The notes under the pieces are model-generated. The model saw nothing but the letters and a program-made list of their open reading frames with translations, was not told the DNA's origin and searched no databases. Below, one piece after another: positions 49,763 to 61,084 of a stretch of 64,000 nucleotides of DNA (positions are counted from its first letter, which is position 1; each line of letters starts with the position of its first letter). The translations under genes were made by a program, and so were the position numbers. This DNA is from Paracentrotus lividus. Lineage: Eukaryota; Echinodermata; Echinoidea; Camarodonta; Echinidae. The stretch lies in assembly GCA_940671915.1 (NCBI GenBank), contig CALNVZ010000972.1:73822-137821 (forward strand). The letters are read 5' to 3'.

Positions 49763-50019
49763 CCAAGCTGATGATGTCATTGATCCACTTTTTTTTTTCT
49801 TTTTTTACTATATGAAATAACGATTACTCAAATTTCTGTTCCAAGAATAACACAATAACGATCGAGATGATACTTATATATAACCAGCATGATGCGTGGG
49901 ATCATCATTGGTGTAACTTATGCCAACATACACATGTGTGCAAAATATGAAATTAATAGGTTTTCATTTAACGAAATACAAAACAAATAGTGGATCAATG
50001 ACATCATCAGCTTGCTCAA
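49763..50019. mobile_element. Inverted-repeat core, probable MITE
   Basis: AAGCTGATGATGTCATTGAT at 49766 faces ATCAATGACATCATCAGCTT at about 49995. The outer limits are unclear, probably 49.6-50.15 kb. The GATGATGTCA core is also seen inside the TTAA-flanked MITE at 8787-9391. Confidence 0.6.
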
Positions 50020-50150
50020 TAAATATACATCAGACTATGCCCATAACTGTTATACGGTAAAAATGCAAAACCTGGAAATATCACGACTTCGTTATTTTTC
50101 ATCCGATTTTGATAAAAGTTTTCAGTCTGTGCTTTACTATTTATATTTAC

Positions 50151-51128
50151 AGTAGGGTACATGCAGGTAATATTGGCCCCCTAAGCTCATTTGCCTAATT
50201 TGCATAAAATTACAAAATGACACACAGTCTAATCTTTGTTTATATGAATCAATAAACTACTGCTCTTTTATTGTGAAGGAAAACAATTATCACCAACCCC
50301 CCTGTCCAAAATATTCAAATGTTGACGTCATCACCAAAGTGTCCATATTACCTGCATGTGAAGGTAATATGGGCACATGTGTTTAATTTATTTTTAAAAA
50401 ACTACAATGTATTTATTATGTCTGGAATTTGCTTAAAATGTTGAAAATCATTAACTTTAAGATATCATTTGAAATTATAAGACCCTACAGTAAATACTTT
50501 GACTAAATATATATATCATTGTTTTGTATTTTGTATATTATTTCTTTTTTTAATATTATTTAAATATTATTTTAATTATACAAATCAATATAGGCCTACA
50601 ATAAGTTATTTATATTAATTATATACTGTGAATAAACCACACAAAATCGTATCAAAGAGATTGATGCCCCATCCCAATACTACCTAACGGAATCATTTCC
50701 GCCATTTCGGACGGCCCATACTACCTGCACTAATGTTGCTATGTCAGGTAAGCATTCAATGCCACATGGCACCCCTTCACTACAACAAATTGACCTGTAC
50801 ACGCTAGTATGATCAAAATGAAACTATAAGCTTACTAAATGTACAAACAATTGAGGTTACCCCCTCAAACACTGTTTCACCATCACATTCTGTGAAATAT
50901 CAAATTTTACATCATAAGCTTTAAGAAATGCCGTAAGTTTTACCTACCTTACTGGCTTTCAGCAATTTTCTCAGAGAAATTTCGGCATCTCACGACGATA
51001 TATTTTCGTATACAGTTTATATGAACAACATTATGGCGCTCACATCGGTCACCGGTCGACGGTCACGACATGATTTGCTTCAGGTGGCCCATATTACATG
51101 CTGGCCCATATTACCTGCATGCACCCTA
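50151..51128. mobile_element. MITE with GTAGGGTACATGCAGGTAAT ends
   Basis: AGTAGGGTACATGCAGGTAA on the left and the reverse complement TGTAGGGTGCATGCAGGTAA on the right. A second GCCCATATTACATGC precedes the right end, and GTGTCCATATTACCTGCATG lies inside at 50339. No transposase. It ends 95 bp short of the FN3 domain 2 exon. Confidence 0.75.
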
Positions 51129-51223
51129 CATTCCAAACCATCTAAATTTCAGATTGTCGTCTTTCTTTAAGATTCAACAAATGTGGTTATTTTGATAACC
51201 GTCACACAAAAAGAAGATCCTAC

Positions 51224-51520
51224 CTTCAGCAGTTGTCCGTGCATACAGTATATTACTAGGCCCTTGTAGGGTTTCCGAGTTGTGAAGGTTCGTCGCAAAA
51301 AGTGATAATGTGTAGTCTGTGCACGGATTCAGGGTTGTAAACGTTGCTGAAGATGATTGAATGTGAGTAATATCATGCTTAATTTGTGTTTTTCCATCGG
51401 TGATTACAGCTGTGTAGTTCATAAATCTACCGTTAGCTGTGCTGCAGGTGAGTGGGTACCACGCAAGTCGGAGACCAGTACTTCTCACCCAACGAACGGT
51501 TGCATTAAGCCTTGGTGGGG
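51224..51520 (-). CDS. FN3 domain 2 exon
   Basis: A phase 1-1 exon of 297 bp between acceptor ...atttttccag (AG at 51522-51521) and donor TGAAG|gtagga. It encodes PAPPRLNATVRWV, then LRLAWYPLTCSTANG with the core tryptophan, MNYTAVITDGKTQ, and TLNPCTDYTLSLFATNL with the F-strand tyrosine, ending YARTTAE. Two cysteines (LTCS, NPCT) and sequons NAT and NYT are present. It sits in a narrow unique island: one MITE ends 95 bp to its left and another starts 59 bp to its right. Confidence 0.9.
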
Positions 51521-51579
51521 CTGGAAAAATATCAAAAATACAACTCAAGATCAAGGCAAGCATTACTCAGAGTTTAATA

Positions 51580-52578
51580 CAGTGGTGGCCAAAATTATTA
51601 GAACACTTGAACCTACCCAAAGTCTATGCAATTATCAATGCCCTAGTTCATTTTCAAAATCAGATCAAGGATATCTTTTGGGTGTCGTGAGCTTTCATGA
51701 CTTTTTAGCATAGGGTCTGACGTATATGTTGATACCAAATTTATATAGTTTTGACTATCTGGTAATGCGCAGCATTAAAAATAGTTGCGCTATGCGCTTT
51801 TGGTTTCCCCATAGACTTGTGTATTAAACATGTAGTCCAAATGCAAAACAGTAAAATGCCCATTACAATGCCGATTGCTCAAAAAGTGTTTGAGGAAAAC
51901 AGTAAAATGCCCATTACAATGCCGATTGCTCAAAAAGAGTTTGAGGTAGAAGTATGAAACTTAACAGGCTTATTTATTCTAATATACCTCAAATACATTC
52001 TAAGTTTCAGCAAATTTGGTCAAATGGGGAGGGCGGATTTGCCCCCACTCTCGGTGGTTAGATGACAAAAATAACCATGCCCATTGAAGGTTAAGACTAT
52101 TTTTTTAAATTTAATGAAGACACTCCTTGTAAATGTATATTTTTTAAAAGGAAATTTCATGAGCAATTCAAATATGTTGAAATATTAAGGGTCATTGGAA
52201 CAATGGACTTAAATAGGGGCCCTGAATTAAAAATTTGGGGCCCTTCAAAAATAATTTAAAAATTCCCACATAAGATGTAACTACTTCACCCTGTGTTGTT
52301 ATGAATGCTATTTTTGACATCCTCAGGAAATTTCCTTTCAGAATATATATACTTTTGTAGAGAGAGGCTTAATATGTTTAACGTTATGACACTTTGATCC
52401 TGAAAAGGGCAAGATTTTTAAATTTTTCGATTGGTGGTGTAACATAAAAGAGGGCGACTTGGGGGCGCGTTCCTAACGCATGGCTTTGTTATTTAGTTTT
52501 TAAAGCATAATGATGATATTCGGAGACATTGCAACCATTTAAATATGCTTGGTTTTCTAATAATTTTGGCCACCACTG
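51580..52578. mobile_element. Tc1/mariner-type non-autonomous element
   Basis: CAGTGGTGGCCAAAATTATT on the left and AATAATTTTGGCCACCACTG on the right are exact inverted ends, with TA on both sides (51578-51579, 52579-52580). At 999 bp it has no transposase frame. It contains a direct duplication of about 53 bp (51845-51896 and 51898-51949, CCCATTACAATGCCGATTGC). It lies in the intron between FN3 domains 1 and 2. Confidence 0.92.
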
Positions 52579-53153
52579 TATATATATATAAAGAAAATTG
52601 TATGACCGCTGTATGTGTATTAAAATATTGAGTTAATTGTAGCAACATATTTTTCCTTTCTGAAAAACTTTATGTTTTATTAATAGGTTTTATGAAACAA
52701 AAGTTAAGCAAAGTTTTGGGCAACGAGGAAAAATTATTATCTTGTCTCCCCCTTTGTTTGAATAAAAAAAACAGCTTTATAGCATTCTTTTGACAAATGA
52801 GGGTAAATTTATACTTCTATACAATACATTATTTTCATTCTAAATTAATGAAAAAAAATATGGAAAGGTAACAGTTTACTCACAGATCACAAAGACATGT
52901 GTACAATTATTGCCTGTCTGAGAATCTTGGCAAGCTCAAAATGTTAGTGACCATAGACCTTTTTACATTCACCTTATTTGCAAGTACTTCTCTTTCGAAC
53001 ATATTTTAGTGAAACGATTACCTTTAATTTTACAACGATAAACTGTTGCAATAAGCTGTAGATTATTCATTCTATTTTGTTTACTGAATCTAAGTTAGGA
53101 AAACTTTAAAACAACGTCTTGTTAAAAAAAAAAAAAAAAAAATAGAAACTTAC

Positions 53154-53453
53154 CACCAGGACGGGTAAGAAAATATTTATTAGCCCAACGAACAAATCTC
53201 GACTCGGAACACTGCGCTGAAATTTGTACGTCATATTCCGTGTAGGGTTGTAAGTCACTAATGGTAACCCTATTTTGACCTGTCACGTTCAGCTGTGTTA
53301 CATATGTTTCGCTTACATATGGCGGTGGACACGCCAATTTTCGTTTGACCTTATAACGAACAGCGTAGTATTCTATTTGGCTTGCCTCCGCGGATAAACT
53401 CCATGTTACTGTTATGGACCGGGCCTGTGTGCCGTAGTTGCTGATATAACGAA
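53154..53453 (-). CDS. FN3 domain 1 (most upstream seen) exon
   Basis: A phase 1-1 exon of 300 bp. The acceptor is ...cttgttttcag (AG at 53455-53454). The donor is a perfect GTAAGT, followed within a few bases by an 18-nt run of T on this strand. It encodes VRYISNYGTQ, then ITVTWSLSAEASQ with the core tryptophan, YYAVRYKVKRKL, and LQPYTEYDVQISAQC with the F-strand tyrosine. Cysteines (ACPP, AQCS) and one NVT sequon are present. Nothing recognisable as a further upstream exon was found between 53.5 and 64 kb, which is filled by transposons. Confidence 0.9.
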
Positions 53454-55089
53454 CTGAAAACAAGGAACAATCCGCATTAGTATTCAAGTTTATCATAAGA
53501 TAAGTTGTATACAATAATTAAATTGATGAAACTCCCGCTTCTGTAATTTTGCTGGTAACAAATTAAGAAACGCAACCGACCTGTTAATGCAGCGGCAGCA
53601 GTCACAACACATCGTAGGCTACGGGACATTTTTTGGTTGTGGTGTCATATAAAAGGGCAAGAAATGAACTTTGTAAATAATTTTCTTATGTAGATTTTAA
53701 AAAGAATTCAAATTACCGCCCGCCAAACGACTTTTTGGTTTCCTCTCTTCAAATTGTTCTTACTCATTAATGCGTGACATATGGGTCAATAAAGAAAGCG
53801 ACTGCAAGCTTTAAATTGGTGGGTTAATTATGAATTTTGAATAATAGTAAGGCCACCAGTCGTCAGAATATGGGCTTCGTTTGCAAGTCATGTTAATGTT
53901 TGGCAACATATAGAAATATATGTTCTACTTGATCACACAAATCAAAAAATATAAGTCGCCAATTTTTTAAATTGACCTTTTGTAACCCAAAATGGAGGTC
54001 AAAGGTCAGGCTTCATTAACATAAACATAATTTTCTCCAAATTGTGTCAAATTTGGTATCAAATTGTAGATAGTTTTATAACTAGCATTAAAATTTATTA
54101 CATTTTTTTAACCGACCACCAGTTTTGAGCAATATGCAAATTAGTCTATTTATGCATTATTCAATGCAAAATTGAGTTAAGCTTCATGAAAATCAGACAT
54201 AACATATCCATAGACAATATCAATAGCAACTAATCAAGAATGCAACATAGGTCATACTAGCCTGATATTGCTGCCACATTCTGATGACCCTTATGACGTT
54301 AAAATTAGGGCAAAGGTCAATTTATATGATGTTTAACAACTTGGAAATGGCATCATTTTAGCCAAAAACCTCATTTTCTGTGAACTTTGACCTTATTTCT
54401 AGGTCGATTGTGTCAACTAAAAAATATGACGACATATATTTTTTGGTTGGTGGCATCAAGTTGAACATTCAAAGCATTGCTTTTGATAACAATCATGAAG
54501 AACATAATACATGTACTAATCACATCGAGGAAGCGGATTACCTTTCTACGAACACGAATAAGCCAATTCAACAAGACAATAGGTGCCAAGTGGATCTCTC
54601 TCTATTCATACTGTCGCTGAGGATTCCCCTTTTAATGAGTCATTACGTAGGGAGGATATCCCCGTGCCTTGTTATTCTTCAGCCGACCCGATTGCGCAGT
54701 CAACCTGCAGCTGAACTAAAGCAAAAGACTGGATGACCTATCTAATGAATTTAAGATTTTTCAAAATCCAGGTCAATGAAACTGTTTTCCAGGATACAAT
54801 TTAGGTAATTCTATTATCAAACACATAGACTTTGAGGATCCTGACACCGTCGATTCATCGATCCGATTCCTCTTTCTATCCTGGTGACTTCCTCAAACCG
54901 AACCCCCTCTACTAACTCTTACTCCGATGGAGATGGTATCGTGCTGTCGCCGAACCAGATATTGAGACTCAACTTGATGAATACAGAAAAAGACACAAAC
55001 AGAAGTTCTGAATGAATTGCACAAAAAAGATGATCATTCCCTCAATCATGATCCTAAAGTGAAATCCAGTGTAGCCACCAAGACCACTT

Positions 55090-55795
55090 CTTTGTAATTG
55101 GTGACTCAATTATCAAGCATCTTAAACCTAAGTCTCTAACCAATGAGAATGTTAAGGTTACTGTAAAACCTTATCTGGTGCTAGGGTAGAGAATCTCTTT
55201 GAACATGCTCATCTTCTTGCCAATAAACATAGTGCCAATGAAGTTGTCATCCACATTGGTACTAACAATCTTTTAAACACTGATCCAAGCATGCTTACTG
55301 CGCAAATTGAATCGCTTGGTGACTACATCCTAACAAACTGTCCGACAGTTTCTGCTATTGTTATCAGCTGTATAATCCACGAAAGTCTTTCCATAAAGAA
55401 CTTGAATGGAAAACTTATGAAGTGAACTGGCTGCTACAGAAAATGACCGCAAGACGTGATTGGAAGTGTATAGAGCATGATGCCTTTGATCCCGCCCAAA
55501 CATCTCTCGAACGATGGCATTCACCTCAATCTTGAAGGATCCAGACTTCTCGAGTGTGAGATTGCAGCGCACATCCATGGTACTCCCTCTACTCTGAGAC
55601 CTGGACCCCTTCCCTTGAATCCTAGTCATACTGCATCCCTAGAATGTGAACAATATGCCAGTATACTGACTAAGACCGAACCCCGATAATCATCTTAGGA
55701 CTCCTTCTTCATGCTGAGCCATGATCGATCTAACATGAACCCTTACACCGGTTTGTTACAATTGTGGAGAACTCAATCATAAACAAAGAAATTGT
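55090..55795 (+). pseudogene. LINE ORF1: SGNH-type esterase and CCHC zinc knuckle
   Basis: VIGDSII (GDS block, about 55093) carries the nucleophile serine. IHIGTNNL (about 55252) is the GxN block, and DGIHLNLEG (about 55513) gives the D-x-x-H catalytic pair. At 55754-55795 the text reads CYNCGELNHKQRNC, a perfect CX2CX4HX4C knuckle, followed about 25 bp on by CNTCCQFGHK, a second knuckle broken by a frameshift. An esterase in ORF1 is known from CR1-type LINEs; here it is interrupted by frameshifts. Confidence 0.75.
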
Positions 55796-56039
55796 AAATA
55801 TGATTTAAACTGAAATGTAACACATGTTGCCAATTTGGGCATAAAGCAAAATTTCTGCAATCAAATTGCTGAGAAGTTGGCAAAGAAGAAGACTTTGCCG
55901 TTACTGAACACCTGTCTTCCTCAATACACTCACCATGTGCCACTTCTCCGTCACATGCTTTCACTGGATCTGAATCTGAATCCTCACGATCCCTATAGGA
56001 TGAAATTAAATCCAAAATTGATATTTGTACTGGACTTAA

Positions 56040-56680
56040 ACTTGCTCATATTAACACATGCAGCCTGTACCCTAAATTGATGAAATTCAGTATATTCTCA
56101 TTACACTTGATCTAGATGTTTTATGTATTTCGGAAACCTGGCTTCATGATAAAATTAAAGACATATGATTCTGATTGAAGGATATGATGTGTACAGAAAA
56201 GATAGGCTTAATAAAAGAGGAGGGGTCTGTATATTTACTAAAAATCGTTAAATGTCAAAACAGGAGTGATCTAGTGGAAGGTTCTGATATTGAAATGATT
56301 CTATTGAACTGAATGTGAGTCAATGAGATTTATCACGTGTTGTCTATATCGTCCACCTAACTCAGGTCCTGATTTTTTTGACATTTTCAATATGCTAGAA
56401 AAAATACTTATGGATAGTAACGATTTAAATATTTTGGTGATTTCAACATTGACTATCTCAGCGTAAAGATACAGAAATACATTCACTTTGAATGCCTCTT
56501 TTCTTAACACAGCTAATCCATAAACCAACTCGTGTTACATTTTATCTTCTACGTGTATTGATTTGATTCTCACCACTATGCCAGAATTACATGTTAAGAG
56601 TGACATTTGTAAACTGTCACTAAGTGATCACTATATGGTTTTTACTTGTGTAAATTGCCAAGTGAAGAGTTCTAGTCACA
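56040..56680 (+). pseudogene. LINE APE-type endonuclease remnant
   Basis: In changing frames: LKLAHINTCSLYPKL, LDVLCISETWLHDKI (the metal-binding E of the SETW motif), RGGGVCIFTKN, LYRPPNSGPDFFDIF and SDHYMVFT (the catalytic SDH). The order and spacing match the APE domain of CR1/Jockey elements. Frameshifts make it non-functional. Confidence 0.75.
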
Positions 56681-57249
56681 AAATGACTCGTTTTAGACTT
56701 ACAATATTTTGAATCGGATGAATTTTAAATGATATAAGAAAATCCGATCAACTTTTAAATTGTATTGAATCTGATATGACATGTAACGAAATCTGGAATT
56801 CTTGGTTAAATGCCTAATTTAAATATTTGTAATAAAACATGCCCCTATAAAATGTGTTCGTGTAAAAAATCGATACAATCCTTGGATTACGCCAGAGATA
56901 GTGGCAGCCATGAACCAAAGGGATTATCTTAAGCGCAAGGCTAAATGTGGCACCACTTTAAATGAATTTCGGGATAACAAGAATTCTGTAACCAGTGCTA
57001 TTCGTAAGTCGAAGGTGAATTACTTTACAAGAGTTTCTGTTGAGTTTAGAAATAATCCTAAAAGCTCTGGAATGAATTGCATCGAGTTACTGGAAAATCA
57101 AAGTATCAGAATAGTGTTCATAATAAATATTCATGCTGATGAAATTAATGAATTCTTTATCAATATTGGCCAGGATATTACAAAGTGTATACCCAAGGAA
57201 CCATTGTGCTGGAAAAACCCTAAGTGTCTATATGAATTCAATTTCATAA

Positions 57250-58250
57250 AATTTCTGAGGATGAGGTAATTAAATTATTAAATGAACTGCCCGCGAGTAG
57301 CAATTTAGATGTATTAGATATTGATAGTAAGTTAATGAATATTGCTGCGCCATATCTATACAAGATCTAACAAATATTTTCAATTACTCACTGGAAAAAG
57401 GATTTGTATTTAATGACTGGAAAAGTGCACGTGTTACTCCAATTTACAAAGGAAAGGAAAGATAAAGAAGTTTTCTAAACTATCGGCCATTTCTGTCGTA
57501 TCCCATGTAGCCAAAATTATGGAAAAGCTAGTTCTCAACAATCTACTTCTTATTTACTATCAACCATGATCTTATCACTATGGAGCAGTCAGCTTTCCTG
57601 AAAAAAATCATTCAACTGTCACTTGCTTACACAGAGTAGTAGATGACTGGTTGGAGGCTTTAAATAATCGTGAAGTAGTAGCTGTTGTTTTTTTGATATT
57701 TCAAAATGTTTTGATGGCTATTTCACATGAATTACTGCTTACTAAATACAGTATCATGGTGTTCAAGGTCCGAGATTAAAATGGTTCCATAGTTATCTAA
57801 GTGAAAGAAAGCAAGTGTTAGTCTAAATGGTAAATCATCAAAATTAGGTGATGTGAAAATTGGAATTCCTCAGGGCGGGGTCCTTGGCCCACCCTCTTCC
57901 TCCTTTTCATAAATGATTATATAACTAATATGTCAGATCGGTTTCCAGCTTCGTGTAGCATATTCGCGGATGATGTTGCTATTATACAACGGTAAAATGT
58001 AAAGGAAGTGGAGTCAAAATTACAAATTTGTATAAACGATATTGCAAAGTGGTATGATAATAATAGACTAAAAGTAAATGCTGATAAGACTCAAGTTAGA
58101 TGGTTTCCTCACGATCTAATTCTAACTGTATGGATCTGAATGTATTAATGAATGGAACTAAACTTAAACAGGTTAACTCAGCCAGATATCTTGGCGTTAA
58201 CATTGATTGTCACATTAACATGGGAAAGATCATGTCAAACAATTGTGTAA
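57250..58250 (+). pseudogene. LINE reverse transcriptase remnant
   Basis: In changing frames: DWKSARVTPIYKGK, NHSTVTCLHRVVDDW, KIGIPQGGVLGP, CSIFADDVAI (an FADD variant of the catalytic YADD box, about 57963) and SARYLGVNID at about 58180. An upstream PWITPEI / REYLKRK-like linker lies at 56880-57060. Stops and frameshifts throughout. Confidence 0.8.
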
Positions 58251-60850
58251 ATCCCTTTCATATAAAGTGTATACTTTGCGAAACTATGTTTTACGTTAAC
58301 ACACCTTTACTAATCTCTTTACAAAACATATTCAACCTATTATTGACTAGCATGCATACGTGTGGGGACTTGTCGTGCAGCTAAAAACCGAGAGATTTGT
58401 TCATCGTATATCAAGAAGGGCTTCCCGTATTGTACAAACAATTTTGGTGCAGCGGACATAAGCGTTTCCCAACGTTTTTAAAAACTGAAATGGCAAGCAC
58501 ATTTTTGGAGACAGGAGAGCGTGGATTACTTCACTTATCAATATGCTTATAGATATGTTCGTCATACATGGTTTGCTCAGTTAGACTATGCAATGAAATC
58601 GAAATGTATATTTGATAGCAATGGCTTTAATACCGAAATTCCGACTCTTTAAATGTTGTCCTACCCAAACCAATATCGAACTCTTTAAACATTCCTTCAG
58701 ATATTCAGGCCCCAAACGTGGAATTCATCTCCCGAATGAGTTCAAAATATATGGACACTCTTCCATCAATAAAATAAGACACTATCTAAGACTAACTCAC
58801 ATTCATTTAATACTAAGTTATTTCTTTACTATCCAAAACTATTCGTACCTATTTATAATTTATTTACTCACGCTTACATAGTATAACTTTTTAAGCTGGA
58901 ATTATTTTGATAATCAATGAATTGTTATTCACTATTTGTTTGTTATGTATTTTTTGCTGTATTGCTTTAATTACAAAATGCTATCGTTTCCCTCTCAACT
59001 TTACTTTATTTTTCATTTCATTTATGTTTCTTTTCCCTCTCTGATCAATCGATCATGTTTATGCATTTCTAATTTTCTATTGCTTTCTTTCTTCTCTCGT
59101 CTCATTCTCTCTATCTCTCTCTTCTCTTTTTCCTCACACACACTAAATCTCTTCTCATCTCTTCTCTCATTCGATGCTCTCCTCCCTCTTCATCTCTCTC
59201 ATATCTCATTCTATATGCTATTCTATCTTGATGCGTATCATTTACACTTTTTACTTGCTCTACTACCTCTTCCCTTTCTTCTTAAATCTACAAATTTACT
59301 CTATCGAGATATTATTAATTGTTATAAAAATCTTGTTCGTGATAATACACCATTTTGCTTATATATACGGATTGTATATCATGTAGTTTTGTCGCTCTAT
59401 GTGATAGTTCACAAGTTGTCTCTTTGTCTTCTGATATTACATGTATATCGTCCTCAAATCGTGATGCATGATTGTAAAAAGAATACAGAGACAAATCAGT
59501 GGCTGATACAGAAATCTGTAAATCCTTATGAACTTCGACTGAATTAAATAATTTATACCATAAATAAAATAAATAAAATAAATAGTTAAACTTATACAAC
59601 GAATAGGTCAAAGGTCAAAGTTAAAGAAGAGTTTGGTTTTGACCCTAGTATTATCGGGCCGAATTACTTGGAATATTTCATTTAACATTGTTATCGTGTT
59701 TAACTTGACTCCATGAACCAGGAAATGTTCGTTTTCATTGACCTATGACCTTTAATTATGGTGAAAAGTCCAGAAAATACATATTTTTCGGTATTTCCAG
59801 GTTTTTTTTAGTGTCCTGTAATTTGAACTTTGACCTTATATTGAGGTCCTACGTGTCAATGAAAAAGTAGCAAGGTTGATTTTCTGATTCATGGGGTGAA
59901 GTAGAACAAAAGGAACTGTGGTTATCAAAACCAATAAGCTATAATATTGTCCAATGGGGCAAATGTCAAGACACAGAAAGAAAGTTCAAGGAATACGTAA
60001 GTTCCACAGTTTTCTGTCTTGACCATAGTCCCGTTGGCCTTAAAGCTTATTCATTTTGATAGCCACAGTTCCTTTTGGTCTACTTAACCCCATGAATCAG
60101 AAAATCGACCTTTCTACCTTTTCATTGACACGTATGACCTCAAGATCAGGCCAAAGTTCAAATAACATGACGCTAAAAAACCTAGAAATACCAGAAACTA
60201 CGTATTTTTTGGACTTTCGTTGTATACGTTTAACTATGTTAGTAACTAACATGAATATGTTCAACTTGATGCCACCAACCAAAAAAATATATGTCGCCAT
60301 ATTTTTAGTGGACACAATCGACCTAGAAATAAGGTCAAAGTTCACATAAAATGAGATTTTGGCTAAAATGATGCCATTTCCAGGTTGTTAATCATCATAT
60401 AGATTGACTTTTGCCCTAATTTTAAGGTCATAAGGGTCACCAGAATGTGACAACAATATCAGGCTGGTATGACCTATGTTGTATTCTCGATTAGTTGCTA
60501 TTGATATTATTTATGGATGTGTTATGTCTAATTGTCGTGAAGCTTGACTCAATTATGCATTGGATTATGCATAAATAGACTAATTTGCATATTGCTTAAA
60601 ACTGGCTGGTCGGGTGAAAAAAAATGTTAATAGACTTTATTGCTAGTTATAAAATTATTTACAATTTGATACAAAATTTGACACAATTTGAAGAAAATTA
60701 TGTTTATGTTAATGAAGCCTGACCTTTGACCTCCATTTTGGGTCACAAGAGGTCAATAAAAAAATTGGCGACATATATTTTCTGATTCGTGTGATCAAGT
60801 AGAACATATTAGATATTGCCAAACATTAACATGACTTGCAAACAAAACTA

Positions 60851-61084
60851 CATACGAGGCCCCACAATAAGATGAAGTATTTATAAAACATTGATCAATC
60901 TCGGTTTCGTTTATTTTGGGACGCGCTGTATATTGTCCCTCTATATTTTTCCCACGAAACTTGCAATCGATTTATTGTTTCAATAGGTTCTGTTTCAACT
61001 GTTTCAATAGGTTGAAAATTGTAAATAGGCACCCGGGTTTAAAGCGAAGCGAAGATGATGCGCACAAGCTTATGACGGGAAGTA
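60851..61084. other. Short gap between elements
   Basis: Contains TGTTTCAATAGGTT twice (about 60976 and 60998). Nothing else. Confidence 0.4.

Larger units (their letters stand above)
4852..53453 (-). other. FN3-repeat gene, 3' part (gene span in window)
   Basis: At least seven coding exons on the minus strand join in frame to give five consecutive FN3 domains followed by a hydrophobic C-terminus. In transcript order they are 53154-53453, 51224-51520, 11190-11501, 6281-6583, 5676-5917, 5138-5204 and 4852-4937. All domain-boundary introns are phase 1, the normal arrangement for exon-shuffled FN3 modules; only the intron inside the fifth domain is phase 0. Frequent N-x-S/T sequons and cysteines argue for a secreted or surface protein. 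The signal peptide and first exons are not visible and should lie to the right of the window or be unrecognised. Further exons could be hidden in the 40-kb intron between 11.5 and 51.2 kb. The protein family cannot be named from this part alone; FN3 arrays occur in receptor phosphatases, adhesion proteins and others, but no phosphatase or kinase exon is present. Confidence 0.85.
54480..59587 (+). pseudogene. Second LINE (CR1/L2-like), decayed, about 5.1 kb
   Basis: Order: ORF1 with an SGNH-esterase region and zinc knuckle (to about 55.86 kb), an APE endonuclease (about 56.04-56.68 kb), a reverse transcriptase (about 57.25-58.25 kb) and a 3' region ending in an ATAAATAAA repeat tail (about 59551-59587). 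All parts are broken by frameshifts. The tandem short-repeat 3' tail instead of plain poly-A is typical of CR1/L2-type LINEs. The 5' limit is taken where the surrounding foldback arm stops matching. Confidence 0.8.
53878..60850. mobile_element. Foldback element with AGGTCA-rich arms, split by a LINE
   Basis: 53878-54469 is the inverted counterpart of 60240-60850 (shared TTTGCAAGTCATGTTAATGT, AAAATGGAGGTCAAAGGTCA, TTATGCATTATTCAATGCA-type text). 59755-60215 is itself a palindrome centred near 59.99 kb, with the same GACCT...AAAAATAT...GTTCAACTTGAT subunit. The LINE occupies about 54480-59587, between the left arm and the centre. No transposase. Confidence 0.75.

Noticed and set aside
55330-55629. 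Minus-strand open frame of 99 codons
   Set aside because: It is antisense to the LINE ORF1 esterase.
58936-59547. 203-codon plus-strand open frame of very hydrophobic residues
   Set aside because: It lies in the LINE 3' region, in T- and C-rich low-complexity DNA. The hydrophobicity follows from the TCT/CTT-rich composition. No domain.
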